Shown: positions 8,609 to 17,286, counted from the first letter of the stretch. The stretch: DNA of 64,000 bases from Lewinellaceae bacterium (GCA_020636095.1 JACJYN010000003.1:806001-870000), one strand, 5' to 3'. Notes: a model not told the origin generated them from the letters alone. Numbers and translations: made by a program.

Positions 8609-8755
8609 GGGCTTGGTTTTATGTTTGTAGAGCAAATGTCATAAATCTATGGAAAAAGAATACATAAAAATTGACAAAATGAGCAAAAAAGGTAGCAAAT
8701 TATTGAATTTTCCGCTGTATTGTGCCGGGTCAACCCATTGAACGGAACAAAAGCT

Positions 8756-8763
8756 TATCTTTG
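8756..8763 (+). promoter_or_regulatory. -7 box for obg
   Basis: TATCTTTG matches TAnnTTTG and sits 37 bases before the obg ATG. A TTG at 8738-8740 is a possible -33 element, but the spacing of 15 bases is slightly short. Confidence 0.5.
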
Positions 8764-8800
8764 CGGCCAGATATAAAAGGGTGACAAGGAACAAGATGAG

Positions 8801-9841
8801 ATGGCAGAACAGAACTTTGTAGACTACGTCAAAATATGTTGCCGTTCCGGCGCCGGAGGCGCCGGGTCGGTCCACTTTATGCGCGACCGGAAGAATCCCC
8901 GGGGCGGCCCCGATGGGGGGGACGGTGGCCGTGGCGGGCACATCATCCTGCGCGGTAACCGCAATGTGTGGACGTTGCTGGCCCTCAAATACCGCAAGCA
9001 CGTCATCGCCGGCGATGGCGTCAATGGCAGCTCCAATAACAAAACAGGGGCCTTCGGAGAGGATATCATACTGGAAGTTCCCCTCGGTACGGTTGCCAAA
9101 GATGCCGAAACGGGCCAGGTGCACTTTGAGATCACTCAGGACGGTGAAGAGAAGGCCCTGGTAGAAGGCGGGCGGGGCGGACAAGGCAATACCCACTTCA
9201 AGTCTTCCACCAATCAAACTCCCCGCTTTGCTCAGCCCGGCGAGCCGGGAAAGGAAGAGTGGAAAATCCTCGAACTTAAACTACTGGCCGATGTGGGCCT
9301 GGTGGGCTTCCCCAATGCCGGTAAATCTACCCTGCTTTCCGTTGTCACTGCCGCCAAACCTAAGATCGCCAATTATCCATTTACGACGCTGAAGCCCAAC
9401 CTCGGCATCGTCCCCTATCGCGACGACCGCTCTTTTGTCATTGCCGATATACCCGGCATCATCGAAAAGGCCCACGAAGGGAAAGGGCTGGGCCACCGCT
9501 TCCTGCGGCATATTGAGCGCAACGCCACTCTGCTCTTCATGGTCCCCTGTGATACCGGAAGCATCATTAAGGAATACGAGATTCTGCTCAACGAGCTACG
9601 GCAGTACAATGAAGAGTTGCTGGATAAACCCCGGGTGCTGGCCATCACCAAAAGCGATCTCATCGATGAGGAACTGAAGGAGATGCTCCGGCAGGATATC
9701 CCGAAAGAGGTGCCGTACCTGTTTATCTCCGCCGTCACCCAACAGGGCCTCATGGAACTGAAGGATTTGTTGTGGGAAACGATCAATAAGGAGGCCGAGA
9801 AAGAGGGTAGGGAACAGGAGGGCCGTTTTCCTTCGGATTGA
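8801..9841 (+). CDS. obg: GTPase Obg/CgtA
   Basis: Essential ribosome-associated GTPase acting in 50S assembly and stress control. The glycine-rich Obg fold occupies residues 1-158 (RSGAGGAGSVHFMRDRKNPRG, GDGGRGGHIILRG, EGGRGGQGN). The G domain follows: G1 GFPNAGKST (~167-175), G3 DIPGIIEKAHEGKGLG, and G4 TKSD near residue 284. The C terminus is short and Glu-rich, without the extra OCT domain of some Firmicutes. 346 aa is usual. The ATG is immediately preceded by GATGAG, not a convincing Shine-Dalgarno. It is divergent from nagB. Confidence 0.96.
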   Translation: MAEQNFVDYVKICCRSGAGGAGSVHFMRDRKNPRGGPDGGDGGRGGHIILRGNRNVWTLLALKYRKHVIAGDGVNGSSNNKTGAFGEDIILEVPLGTVAKDAETGQVHFEITQDGEEKALVEGGRGGQGNTHFKSSTNQTPRFAQPGEPGKEEWKILELKLLADVGLVGFPNAGKSTLLSVVTAAKPKIANYPFTTLKPNLGIVPYRDDRSFVIADIPGIIEKAHEGKGLGHRFLRHIERNATLLFMVPCDTGSIIKEYEILLNELRQYNEELLDKPRVLAITKSDLIDEELKEMLRQDIPKEVPYLFISAVTQQGLMELKDLLWETINKEAEKEGREQEGRFPSD

Positions 9842-9926
9842 GGATTTGTGTGTTGGTCGGGTTTTTGCTTCCTCCTGAATATTTCCGGTTAAACTGAATG
9901 AAAAAAGTTAAAAAAAAAGGGGTATT

Positions 9927-10022
9927 TTGAACACAATCTTAGACAAGATTTCAGATAAAGAATATAGTGAATCAGAGAAATTCAAGGACATTTTGTCATC
10001 AATGCTGAGTGTAAAGGCTTAG
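9927..10022 (+). CDS. Possible 31-codon ORF or gene remnant
   Basis: A TTG-initiated frame reads N-T-I-L-D-K-I-S-D-K-E-Y and ends in L-S-V-K-A before TAG. It lies in an AT-rich 199-base gap between obg and the kinase-RapZ gene, and its Glu/Lys/Ser-rich composition looks protein-like. No ATG is present in frame and no family is recognised. It may be the tail of a decayed gene or chance. Confidence 0.2.
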   Translation: MNTILDKISDKEYSESEKFKDILSSMLSVKA

Positions 10023-10040
10023 CATCATCCCATCGGAAGA

Positions 10041-11492
10041 ATGAAATCCTCAGATATAGAAAAAGCCCTCAGTGAGCTATTTTACGAGTGGGCGGGCGAA
10101 GAGCCGGGCCTGCTGTTGCCCCTGGCGCCTTCCGGCTCTCAGCGCATCTATTATCGTCTGAAAAACGGCGCCAAGACCGCCATCGGCGCTTACAATCCCG
10201 ACCGCAAGGAAAACCAGGCCTTTCTTACTTTTTCCCGGCACTTCCACAGCAAGGAACTACCGGTTCCGGAGATTTACTGTGAAGATTCGAAGGGACATTT
10301 CTACCTGCAGGAAGACCTGGGCTTTACGACCCTGTACAGCTATCTGCTACAAAAGGGGGATTACTTCCCCGATTATCTCATACAGATCTACAAACGGGTA
10401 GTTGAACAGCTGGCGAGGTTGCAGGTCGAAGGTGGAAAAGAGCTGGACTACAGTGTTTGTTACCCCCGAGAAGCCTTCGACAAGCAATCCATGCTTTGGG
10501 ATTTCAATACGTTCAAGTACTACTTCCTGAAACTGGCCAACGTCACCTTCGATGAGCAACTGCTGGAGGAGGACGTACACCGGCTGGCCGATTACCTGCT
10601 GCAAACCGACACCCGCCACTTCATGTTCCGCGATTTTCAGACCCGCAACATCATGATCAAAAGCGGAGAGCCCTACTTTATTGATTACCAGGGCGGCCGC
10701 CGGGGGGCTTTGCAGTACGACCTGGCCTCCCTGCTCTACCAGGCTAAGGCCAACATTCCGGAGGATATCCGGGAGAGCCTGCTAGAGCATTATATGGATG
10801 CTCTGGAGGCGCTCATTCCCATCGAGCGTCAGCAGTTTGTGCAGTATTACTACGGCTATGTGTTCATTCGCAGCATTCAGGTACTGGGCACCTATGGTTT
10901 CCGGGGCCTGTATGAGCGCAAGGAATACTTCATCAAGAGCATTCCCTTTGCCCTGCGCAACATCAAGTGGCTGCTGGATAATAATAAATTAGCCATCAGG
11001 GTACCTGAGTTGGAAAGAGCCTTGCAAAGCCTGATCGCCTCCAAACATTTCGAACCGTTCGACAAGATAAAGGGCAGCTCCAGCCTGCTTACCGTGCGCA
11101 TCAACAGCTTCTCCTACAAACAGAACGGTATCCCCGCCGACCCCACCGGCAATGGCGGTGGGTTCGTTTTCGACTGCCGTTTCATCCACAATCCCGGCCG
11201 CTATGAGCCTTACAAGAAACTGACCGGCCGCGATGAGCCCGTTATCAACTTTCTGCGGCATCACAGCCAGGTAGATGATTTCCTCAACGATGTCTACCGC
11301 ATCGTCGACAGCGCCGTAGAGGATTATATCGAACGTAGCTTTACCAGCCTGTCCGTCAACTTCGGTTGCACCGGCGGGCAACACCGCTCGGTCTTCGCCG
11401 CCGATGAACTCGCCAAACATCTGAAAGAAAAGTACGGGGTGAGGGTGGAACTGGAGCATATTGAACAGGAAAGGAAGGGATGGCAGAATTGA
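10041..11492 (+). CDS. AmgK-like sugar kinase fused to RapZ C-terminal domain
   Basis: Residues ~20-330 form an aminoglycoside-phosphotransferase fold: HFYLQEDLG, then FMFRDFQTRNIMI and YFIDYQGGRRGALQYDLASLLYQ carry the catalytic Asp, Asn and Mg-binding residues. They are arranged as in AmgK, the N-acetylmuramate/N-acetylglucosamine 1-kinase of cell-wall recycling. Residues ~350-483 are a RapZ C-terminal domain: VRINSFSYKQNGIP, FVFDCRFIHNP, LTGRDEPV, and FGCTGGQHRSVF. In E. coli that half of RapZ binds glucosamine 6-phosphate. The N-terminal RapZ kinase domain is replaced by the APH domain. Only obg separates it from nagB. No MurU-like partner is adjacent. The sugar substrate is inferred. Confidence 0.82.
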   Translation: MKSSDIEKALSELFYEWAGEEPGLLLPLAPSGSQRIYYRLKNGAKTAIGAYNPDRKENQAFLTFSRHFHSKELPVPEIYCEDSKGHFYLQEDLGFTTLYSYLLQKGDYFPDYLIQIYKRVVEQLARLQVEGGKELDYSVCYPREAFDKQSMLWDFNTFKYYFLKLANVTFDEQLLEEDVHRLADYLLQTDTRHFMFRDFQTRNIMIKSGEPYFIDYQGGRRGALQYDLASLLYQAKANIPEDIRESLLEHYMDALEALIPIERQQFVQYYYGYVFIRSIQVLGTYGFRGLYERKEYFIKSIPFALRNIKWLLDNNKLAIRVPELERALQSLIASKHFEPFDKIKGSSSLLTVRINSFSYKQNGIPADPTGNGGGFVFDCRFIHNPGRYEPYKKLTGRDEPVINFLRHHSQVDDFLNDVYRIVDSAVEDYIERSFTSLSVNFGCTGGQHRSVFAADELAKHLKEKYGVRVELEHIEQERKGWQN

Positions 11493-11756
11493 AAGGGGGG
11501 GCGTGTATTACACTTCAGGGGTATCGGTCTAAAGACTTCGGCGTGAGCTCAGCCGAACGCTGGACAGAATGGGCTGGAAGGGGTGCAGGCCAATCCGAAC
11601 TCGATTCGGGGATGTACGAATACGGTGGGCGCCCTTGTCTATACGCCGGCCTGCTCGTGAGGCCACGGCCGAGCAGGCAGGATGTACGAGGCTGCCCAAC
11701 CCCAGATGGGGAGCCAGCCCATTTACTTACACATTTTCTCGTTTACACAAGAGAGT

Positions 11757-12551
11757 ATGAAGAAGATTTATTTCGCGTCGGACTTTCATCTGGGAGTGGA
11801 CGCCCGCCTGAGCAGCCGGGAACGGGAGCAACAGATCGTGCGATGGCTTGATAAGATTAAGGATGATGCTGCCGAGATTTATCTCGTTGGAGATGTTTTC
11901 GAGTTCTGGTTCGAATACAAAACCGTGGTACCCAAAGGGTTTACCCGTCTGTTGGGAAAGCTGGCGAGCCTGCGGGACGCGGGTATCCCGATTTACTTTT
12001 TTACCGGCAACCACGATATGTGGATGTTTCGTTATTTTGAAGAAGAACTGGGCATTCCCACCTATCGGAAGCCGATCGTTCGCGAACTGATGGGGAAAAC
12101 CTTCTTAATTGGCCACGGGGATGGGCTGGGCCCGGGTGACCAGGGCTACAAGTTCATTAAAAAAGTGTTTGCCAATCCCGTTTGCCAGTGGCTTTTCGAA
12201 CGGCTACACCCCAATTTCGGTATTTGGCTGGCGAACTACTGGTCCGGGAAGAGCCGCGGGGTCAAAAAGGTGAAAAAAGCCCGCTTTCGGGGAGAGGACA
12301 GAGAATGGCTGGTGGCCTACGCCAACCGCAAACTGGACAATCAACCTATTGACTATTTTGTCTTCGGCCATCGCCATTTACCGATCGACTACACGCTAAA
12401 GAACGGAAAGAGCCGTTATATCAATCTGGGAGAGTGGATGAACTTTAACTCCTACGCTGTTTTTGATGGCGAGAACCTCGAGATCGAATTCTTTGAAAAT
12501 GATAAAGGCCAGGTTTACGGAAACCACAAGGTGGAACAACAGAAGGCTTGA
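11757..12551 (+). CDS. lpxH: UDP-2,3-diacylglucosamine diphosphatase-like phosphoesterase (LpxH type)
   Basis: Calcineurin-like metallophosphoesterase expected to cleave UDP-2,3-diacylglucosamine to lipid X in lipid A synthesis, at the inner membrane's cytoplasmic face. Metal-binding motifs appear in order: SDFHLG (~7-12), GDVFEF (~42-47), GNHD (~83-86), GHGDGLG (~119-125) and GHRHLP (~213-218). The fold covers the full ~264 aa. The chosen start gives MKKIYFASDFHLG; a longer frame upstream has no family resemblance. The gene's 3' end is followed directly by a GTTG/CAAC repeat tract. Bacteroidota carry LpxH-like paralogues, so substrate specificity is probable rather than certain. Confidence 0.82.
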   Translation: MKKIYFASDFHLGVDARLSSREREQQIVRWLDKIKDDAAEIYLVGDVFEFWFEYKTVVPKGFTRLLGKLASLRDAGIPIYFFTGNHDMWMFRYFEEELGIPTYRKPIVRELMGKTFLIGHGDGLGPGDQGYKFIKKVFANPVCQWLFERLHPNFGIWLANYWSGKSRGVKKVKKARFRGEDREWLVAYANRKLDNQPIDYFVFGHRHLPIDYTLKNGKSRYINLGEWMNFNSYAVFDGENLEIEFFENDKGQVYGNHKVEQQKA

Positions 12552-12566
12552 AGTGCCTGGGGAACT

Positions 12567-12660
12567 GGTTGCCGGGTATTTGTTGCTGGTTGCTGTGCGC
12601 CGGTTGTTGGTTGGGCGAGCCAACGAACAACGGGCAACGAACAATCGACAACGGACAACC
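12567..12660. repeat. Degenerate GTTG.../...CAAC inverted tract
   Basis: The left half (to ~12614) is a run of GGTTG/TGTTG/GGTTG-type words. The right half (12620-12660) is a run of CAACGAACAACGGGCAACGA-like words, so the whole tract can fold on itself. It sits directly after lpxH and overlaps the uncertain 5' end of the next gene. Confidence 0.7.
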
Positions 12661-13479
12661 CTGGCTTTGCTTTTCCCACTATTATTTCCTCTTTGTCTCT
12701 TTGGACAAACCCCGCCTCAAGATTCTTTCTCTTTACTCCATACGTTTCCCCTGGAGGCGAAATATTTTGCGGTTGATAAGCTCCGCCAGGTGTATCTGGT
12801 GACGCCCGCCAATGAGGTGGCCAAGTACAGCCAGGAGGGTAGAGAACTCTTTCGGTATAACAATAATACCCGCGGAAACCTGAGCTATATCGATGCCACC
12901 GACCCTTTCAACCTGCTGCTGTTTTATCCGGAATTGCAGGCCATCGCGACGCTCGATCGCACCATGAACGAAACGGCCCTGTTATTGCTCTTTTCTGCTG
13001 ATATCATCAATGCCACCGCCATTGCCCTGGCTAATGATAACAATATATGGGTGTACGACCAGGCCACCTTCAGGCTGGTGAAGATTGCCCCGGATGGCGC
13101 CGTGTTGGCCAGTAGCGACAACCTAAGCGCTCAGTTGCCTCAGCCGCCGAAAGCCACGCAGGCCATCGCCCGGGAAAACATGGTCTATCTCAACGATAGC
13201 GGGAAGGGTATATTCCTGTTCGACGGCTTCGCCCAGTATCATCAGCTCTTACCTTTGCCGGATTATGAGCATATCTGGATGCTGGACGGTTATTTACAGT
13301 TGTTCAAAAAGGGGGAACTGTCAGCCTACAACTTGAAGGCCCTGAAGAAAGTGCCGCTTCCATTGCCGAAGGCAGGTGAGCAAGCCATACAGGCGCGCTG
13401 GCAGGGCGGCCGGTTGTACTTGTTGTCAGAGGATGGGCGGCTGTCGGTTTATGGAAGGAATGAGGGAATGAAGGAATGA
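12595..13479 (+). CDS. Secreted beta-propeller-like protein, unknown function
   Basis: Not recognised as a named family. After a hydrophobic stretch LALLFPLLFPLCLFGQ (signal-peptide-like, cleavage plausibly after Gly-Gln) the mature part shows repeated motifs. Strands such as FAVDKLRQVYLVTPANEVAKYS, NNIWVYDQATFRLVKIAPDG and GKGIFLFDGFAQY resemble blades of a periplasmic propeller. No ATG lies near the signal peptide. The GTG at 12595 gives a reasonable n-region; TTG at 12667 is an alternative, and an ATG at 12463 would overlap lpxH. The end is marked by short GAATGA-type repeats (13459-13490). A role in the cell envelope is a guess from the signal sequence. Confidence 0.55.
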   Translation: MRRLLVGRANEQRATNNRQRTTLALLFPLLFPLCLFGQTPPQDSFSLLHTFPLEAKYFAVDKLRQVYLVTPANEVAKYSQEGRELFRYNNNTRGNLSYIDATDPFNLLLFYPELQAIATLDRTMNETALLLLFSADIINATAIALANDNNIWVYDQATFRLVKIAPDGAVLASSDNLSAQLPQPPKATQAIARENMVYLNDSGKGIFLFDGFAQYHQLLPLPDYEHIWMLDGYLQLFKKGELSAYNLKALKKVPLPLPKAGEQAIQARWQGGRLYLLSEDGRLSVYGRNEGMKE

Positions 13480-13581
13480 AGGGAAATGGGAAGTCGGAAG
13501 GGGGAATTAAAATCGTTGGATTTCGGGTAAAAAAGGGATAGTTCAATTTTCTGTGTCTTTTAAAAAAAAGCGCCTCTTGAT

Positions 13582-13622
13582 TTTCAGTGAATTGCGAATT
13601 GCGAACACCGAATTGCGAACAC
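13582..13622. repeat. GAATTGCGAA / GCGAACACC short repeats
   Basis: Three near-tandem words of the form GAATTGCGAA(CACC) lie between two convergent genes, just before a terminator-like hairpin. Confidence 0.6.
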
Positions 13623-13630
13623 TCCCAAAA

Positions 13631-13666
13631 AAAAATTGGCGCACCAAAAGTTGGCGGCCAATTTTT
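13631..13666. terminator. Bidirectional hairpin terminator
   Basis: AAAAATTGGC (13631-13640) pairs perfectly with GCCAATTTTT (13657-13666). A- and T-runs on either side would serve both the + gene ending at 13479 and the - gene ending at 13694. Confidence 0.7.
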
Positions 13667-13693
13667 CAAACAGGAAATATTATGGCTAAAATA

Positions 13694-14467
13694 TTATTGC
13701 CGGTTAAAAAAGAAGTCCCTATCGCCGGTGGCGAAGCTTTTGTCCTCACAATTGAGGATGTGCTGTAAGACCATCTCGTCCAATTCCAGATATTTGATCT
13801 CAGCGACGGTCGTTTCACCGCTGTCCAGGCGCATAACCAGGTGCTGCCCGTCTTTAGCTAACCACCATTCGCCGGCGTCTTTGATGTTCTGATTTGCACA
13901 CCCCAGCATTCTTTCGAATCGCCCATTGTTGTGGAAGCTATATTTCAGATAGGCGCCTTCAATAGACTTCATGTCGAAGGGATAGGTTGTGTTTTCCCAC
14001 TTTCCGGCCAACATATTTTCCTTCTGGTTGCGCCGGGCCTTTGAATCTGACGATTCATGTTCCAGGGAAAGGGCGATACCCTGGTTGAAACTGGTCAGCT
14101 TCAAGCTTTGGCAGGCTGTTTCAACCTGGAAGATGAAGCGCCTGGAATGGTCTGATGCCGTCAATTCGAGCCGGGCTTCATTTTCACTCACCGGAGTCAC
14201 CATCCAGATGTAGTCTTGATAACCCGTCAGGCCGTTGCGGCTGAAGGTAAACCAGTCTACAGTACCGGAAGTACGGAATTGCAGGATGGCTTCCTGCCCA
14301 TTTTGTGTCTTACCCGCCCAAATTCCATCGGGCAGGGCTCTCTGCAATTGAGTGGTAAGCGTTAAATTTTGATTAATGTCGAATGCGCAGGAAGAATCTA
14401 CTGTTGCGGATGCAAAAAGGGCGAAACTGAAGCACGCCAGCAGCATACCTAGAATCAGGTTTTTCAT
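13694..14467 (-). CDS. Exported protein of unknown function
   Basis: A 257-aa protein with a signal peptide (MKNLILGMLLACFSFALFASA). The mature part is rich in beta strands and has no family I recognise. It appears built of two related halves: GIWAGKTQNGQEAILQFRTSG and GKWENTTYPFDMKS...YSFHNNGRFERM, both lipocalin-like in their G-x-W start. The second half resembles lipocalin-type 'GKW' domains that end with a strand such as LVMRLDSGETTVAEI. Two conserved-looking Cys occur in each half. It is expected in the periplasm or outer membrane. A bidirectional terminator lies at its 3' side. Confidence 0.6.
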   Translation of the reverse strand: MKNLILGMLLACFSFALFASATVDSSCAFDINQNLTLTTQLQRALPDGIWAGKTQNGQEAILQFRTSGTVDWFTFSRNGLTGYQDYIWMVTPVSENEARLELTASDHSRRFIFQVETACQSLKLTSFNQGIALSLEHESSDSKARRNQKENMLAGKWENTTYPFDMKSIEGAYLKYSFHNNGRFERMLGCANQNIKDAGEWWLAKDGQHLVMRLDSGETTVAEIKYLELDEMVLQHILNCEDKSFATGDRDFFFNRQ

Positions 14468-14862
14468 GATTTATCTTTTAGTCGGGTGAAAAACTGCTTT
14501 TAAAAATGTTTAAACTGGGTTGAAAACCAGGTTTTTATGGATTCAGGTGGCGAAGCAGTTTTAAAAATTTCAATATTGGTGATTTCTTTCTTTTGGTGAT
14601 TTCTATTTACATAGACAAACTTAAGGGCAAAAGGATGCAACGATCTACTTTTTTTGACGACTATCCAGCATTTTTCGATAAGTGGATATTTTGTGGTACC
14701 GGGTTGATCAGCTAACTGTATATTTGACGTTTGAGAGGGGGGCATGGTTAACAATGGCCGAAATAATTCTGTTGAATAATTACTGAATTGCGAATCTCCG
14801 CCACGCCAAAGGCTACTCACTTCGAAGAGGGTTCCGGCAGGTGGGGGGGTGAATAACAAAAA
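14468..14862. other. Intergenic region before recO, no gene seen
   Basis: This 395-base AT-rich gap between divergent genes contains direct repeats of CTGCTTTTAAAAAT-like sequence (near 14488 and 14550). A minus-strand frame of 119 codons crosses it, but its composition is not protein-like. No clear promoter box was identified. Confidence 0.4.
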
Positions 14863-15591
14863 GTGCAGATAAAAACCCGCGGCATAGTATTGCGTTCGAT
14901 GAAGTACTCGGAAACGAGTATCATTGCCGATATATATACGGAGGAGCGAGGTATGCGCAGCTATATCATCAGCGGAGTGCGAAGCAGTAAGGCGAAGATC
15001 AAAGCCAGCCTGCTGCAGATCATGTCATTGGTGGAAATGGTGGCCTATGACCGCCAGGAGAAAGGGTTGAACCGGGTTCGGGAATTGCGCGCCGCCTATG
15101 TTTTTCAATCATTGCCTTTTGATGTGCGAAAAAGTGCAGTAGGCTTGTTCATGGCTGAATTAGCCCGTAAAACGGTCCGGGAGCCGGAAGAGAATAAGCG
15201 GCTTTTCGATTTTCTTTTCCGGAGTTTCCGCTTTCTGGATGAAACGAAGGCGCCGGTTGCCAACCTCCACCTGCGTTTTTTGCTGGAGTTGAGTTCTTTT
15301 CTGGGGTTTATGCCCAGTGAGGAGTGGTCGGATGCAACGCCGATATTCGATCTGCAGGAAGGGGTCTTTGTACCGTCGCCTCCTTCCCATATTTACCACC
15401 TGGCTGAAGCAGAGAGCCTGCTGCTTCATCAACTGCTGGACAAGAGCCTGGAAACCTGCCACGAGCTGATCATGCAGCGGCAGCAACGAAAATCGCTGCT
15501 GTTGGGCCTGATCGACTACTACCGGCTTCATATTGAAAACCTTCCTGAGATACACGCTCACGTAGTGCTGCAAGAGGTTCTGGAAGGTTGA
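14863..15591 (+). CDS. recO: DNA repair protein RecO
   Basis: RecO anneals single strands and, with RecR, loads RecA at gaps (RecFOR pathway); cytoplasmic. The N-terminal OB-fold is evident: KTRGIVLRSMKYSETSIIADIYTEERGM, then YIISGVRSSKAKIKASLLQIMSLVEM (residues ~4-65). A helical domain follows (LFMAELARKTVREPEENKRLFDFL). The zinc-finger Cys residues of some RecOs are absent, as in many Bacteroidota. 242 aa is usual. The start is GTG at 14863; no in-frame ATG precedes the OB-fold. It is convergent with the LysM gene, with a 14-bp inverted repeat between the 3' ends. Confidence 0.9.
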   Translation: MQIKTRGIVLRSMKYSETSIIADIYTEERGMRSYIISGVRSSKAKIKASLLQIMSLVEMVAYDRQEKGLNRVRELRAAYVFQSLPFDVRKSAVGLFMAELARKTVREPEENKRLFDFLFRSFRFLDETKAPVANLHLRFLLELSSFLGFMPSEEWSDATPIFDLQEGVFVPSPPSHIYHLAEAESLLLHQLLDKSLETCHELIMQRQQRKSLLLGLIDYYRLHIENLPEIHAHVVLQEVLEG

Positions 15592-15622
15592 AAAGCGTTT
15601 GTCCGGTGTTGGGCGCTCGCAG

Positions 15623-15695
15623 GTTCGGTATTCGGTACAGGATATCCGGCTAACCAATGACAGGCTGCCGAATACCGAATAACCGAATACCGAAC
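15623..15695. terminator. Inverted repeat GTTCGGTATTCGGT between convergent genes
   Basis: GTTCGGTATTCGGT (15623-15636) has a perfect 14-base inverted copy at 15682-15695; the right side adds another CCGAATA word at 15668-15675. Located between recO and the LysM gene 3' ends, it can serve both as terminator. The short-unit build (TTCGG/CCGAA) matches other gene-border repeats in the window. Confidence 0.55.
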
Positions 15696-15729
15696 AAAGG
15701 AACTGAACACACTCTAAGTACAGTGCGTA

Positions 15730-16116
15730 TTAAGCCTTGGGGAAAGGTATTTTCAACACCTGGCCCGGCTTGATGAGATCGGGGCTGCTCAACTGGTCTT
15801 TGTTGGCATTGAATATATCCATATACTGGCCTGCCTTTCCGAAGTACTCCTTGGCCATCTTGGAAAGCGTGTCGCCGCTTTTAACCGTGTGAATATGGAA
15901 ATACTCGGTGTCTTGCACTTTGATGTCAGCTTTGAGGTCAGCCGGTTTGTCCCCGCCGATCTCTTTGATCTTGTCCCATAGGATGTTTTTCTCATACTGA
16001 GTGGCCGCTGTGCCGCCCATTTTGAGGACGCCATCTTCTTCTTTGACGTAACCATCTTTTACGCCTAATTTTTCACCCAGATTAAGGACTTCGCGATACT
16101 TGTCTTGTAAAGACAT
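15730..16116 (-). CDS. BON/LysM protein, Kbp (YgaU)-like
   Basis: A 128-aa soluble protein. The N-terminal ~62 residues follow a BON-like pattern (VKEEDGVLKMGGTAATQYEKNILWDKIKEIGG, then LKADIKV). The C-terminal LysM domain is clear: YFHIHTVKSGDTLSKMAKEYFGKAGQYMDIFNANKD...IKPGQVLKIP (~70-126). This order and length match the potassium-binding protein Kbp/YgaU of E. coli, which is cytoplasmic despite its LysM. No signal peptide is present here either. The function is inferred from architecture. Convergent with recO. Confidence 0.85.
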   Translation of the reverse strand: MSLQDKYREVLNLGEKLGVKDGYVKEEDGVLKMGGTAATQYEKNILWDKIKEIGGDKPADLKADIKVQDTEYFHIHTVKSGDTLSKMAKEYFGKAGQYMDIFNANKDQLSSPDLIKPGQVLKIPFPKA

Positions 16117-16550
16117 ATTTTCTGTTTGTTTTTGATAAGGGGTTTGGAAAAAAATAACTGCGCCATTTGGAGTAGCCTATTTATTTCCAGGCCCCTAAAA
16201 AGCGTTTTTCGATCATTTGGACTGCAATTCCTGCTGAAAGTAACAGCAGGGGCGCCAAATTTATTTGGCGCCTGAGGCGTAAATCTCATTACAGGCACTT
16301 CTTCAGCCGATATGAGGTAACAAATGCCTTTGAATCCAAATAAATTTGGGTATCCCGATGACGCATTACGCAATCCGTTATAATCAGAAAAAAAGTTATG
16401 CTATGGGCCCGTATCGATTACGGCCGGCCCACCGCAGTAAACACCAACATTTACAATAGATATGTTTCGCGTAAAAAACAATACCTTATGTTGCGGCGTT
16501 TAAGATACTCGGTCTATCAAGGCGCTCAAAATTTATCACCACGGGCATTT
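16117..16550. other. Intergenic region with a GGCGCCAAAT hairpin
   Basis: Between divergent genes. GGCGCCAAAT (16251-16260) is followed after two bases by its inverse ATTTGGCGCC (16263-16272), giving a tight hairpin. A related CAAATAAATTTGGG word appears inverted at about 16337-16350. No further gene is supported; a frame continuous with the next CDS extends into it but lacks protein-like composition. Confidence 0.45.
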
Positions 16551-17126
16551 ATGAGGACTCTGGCGTTGCTTTCCCTGGCATTGACTCTGTGTTCGGCAAA
16601 AAAAGCCGGGGCGCAGCCCCTGGCTGAAGGCGCCTTTTTTACCGGCGTCCAACTGATCAACATCACAACGGGGAAGAAGGCTCGCCAGCCCATGATGTAC
16701 ATCTGGGAGCACCAGTCCATGAAACTGGACAAATATCTGGTGCTGGGAGCAGATATTACCCTGACCAAAAATACAGTGCCCTACAGCCAGGAGCAAGGTA
16801 AGGTCCTGGAATTCTATCAGCTGAACCTGCCTGTCCACCTGGACATCCGGGCTGCCGGCAATTGGTTTGTCGAAATGGGCGTTTATCTAGGCGCCACGGC
16901 CAGAAGCCGGAATGTATATATCACAGAATTTGTCCAGGTGAAGTATTTTGAAGAACTGGAAATGCGCTTCGACGCCGGGTTCATGGCCGGGCTCAGCCTG
17001 GAGATTAAAAAATGGGGAAAATTACACCTCAGATACAATTATGGGCTGTTTCCAGCCGTTCCTATAAGCGGAGAACACATTGTAAAAGACCGGATGTTGG
17101 CTACCGGCATTACAATCAGTTTTTGA
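16551..17126 (+). CDS. Small outer-membrane beta-barrel protein, unknown function
   Basis: The chosen ATG gives a good signal peptide (MRTLALLSLALTLCSAKKAGAQ), cleaved after Ala-Gln. A longer frame from 16398 lacks a sensible N terminus. The mature ~170 residues alternate in hydrophobicity (GAFFTGVQLINITTG, LPVHLDIRAAGNWFVEMGVYLGATA, LHLRYNYGLFP) and end with GITISF, a terminal Phe typical of outer-membrane barrels. It resembles the PorT/outer-membrane-beta-barrel group, but no specific family is recognised. Two hairpins lie downstream at 17287 and 17331. Confidence 0.65.
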   Translation: MRTLALLSLALTLCSAKKAGAQPLAEGAFFTGVQLINITTGKKARQPMMYIWEHQSMKLDKYLVLGADITLTKNTVPYSQEQGKVLEFYQLNLPVHLDIRAAGNWFVEMGVYLGATARSRNVYITEFVQVKYFEELEMRFDAGFMAGLSLEIKKWGKLHLRYNYGLFPAVPISGEHIVKDRMLATGITISF

Positions 17127-17286
17127 AAGAAGCCATCAACTTGCTGATACTGAACTTTACCCGCAAAGACACAAAAAACAAGGCCGGTAAGCGCTTCGTT
17201 TCCGGCCTCTTATAAGAAGCATAAAAGTGCACGCTAATTCTTAGCGGCGTAACTTATTATCATGGGATTCTAATTGTATTTATGGG

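Noticed and set aside
14500..14859. 119-codon minus-strand frame before recO
   Set aside because: Pro/Ser/Lys patches without fold-like pattern, overlaps AT-rich repeats; no start signal.
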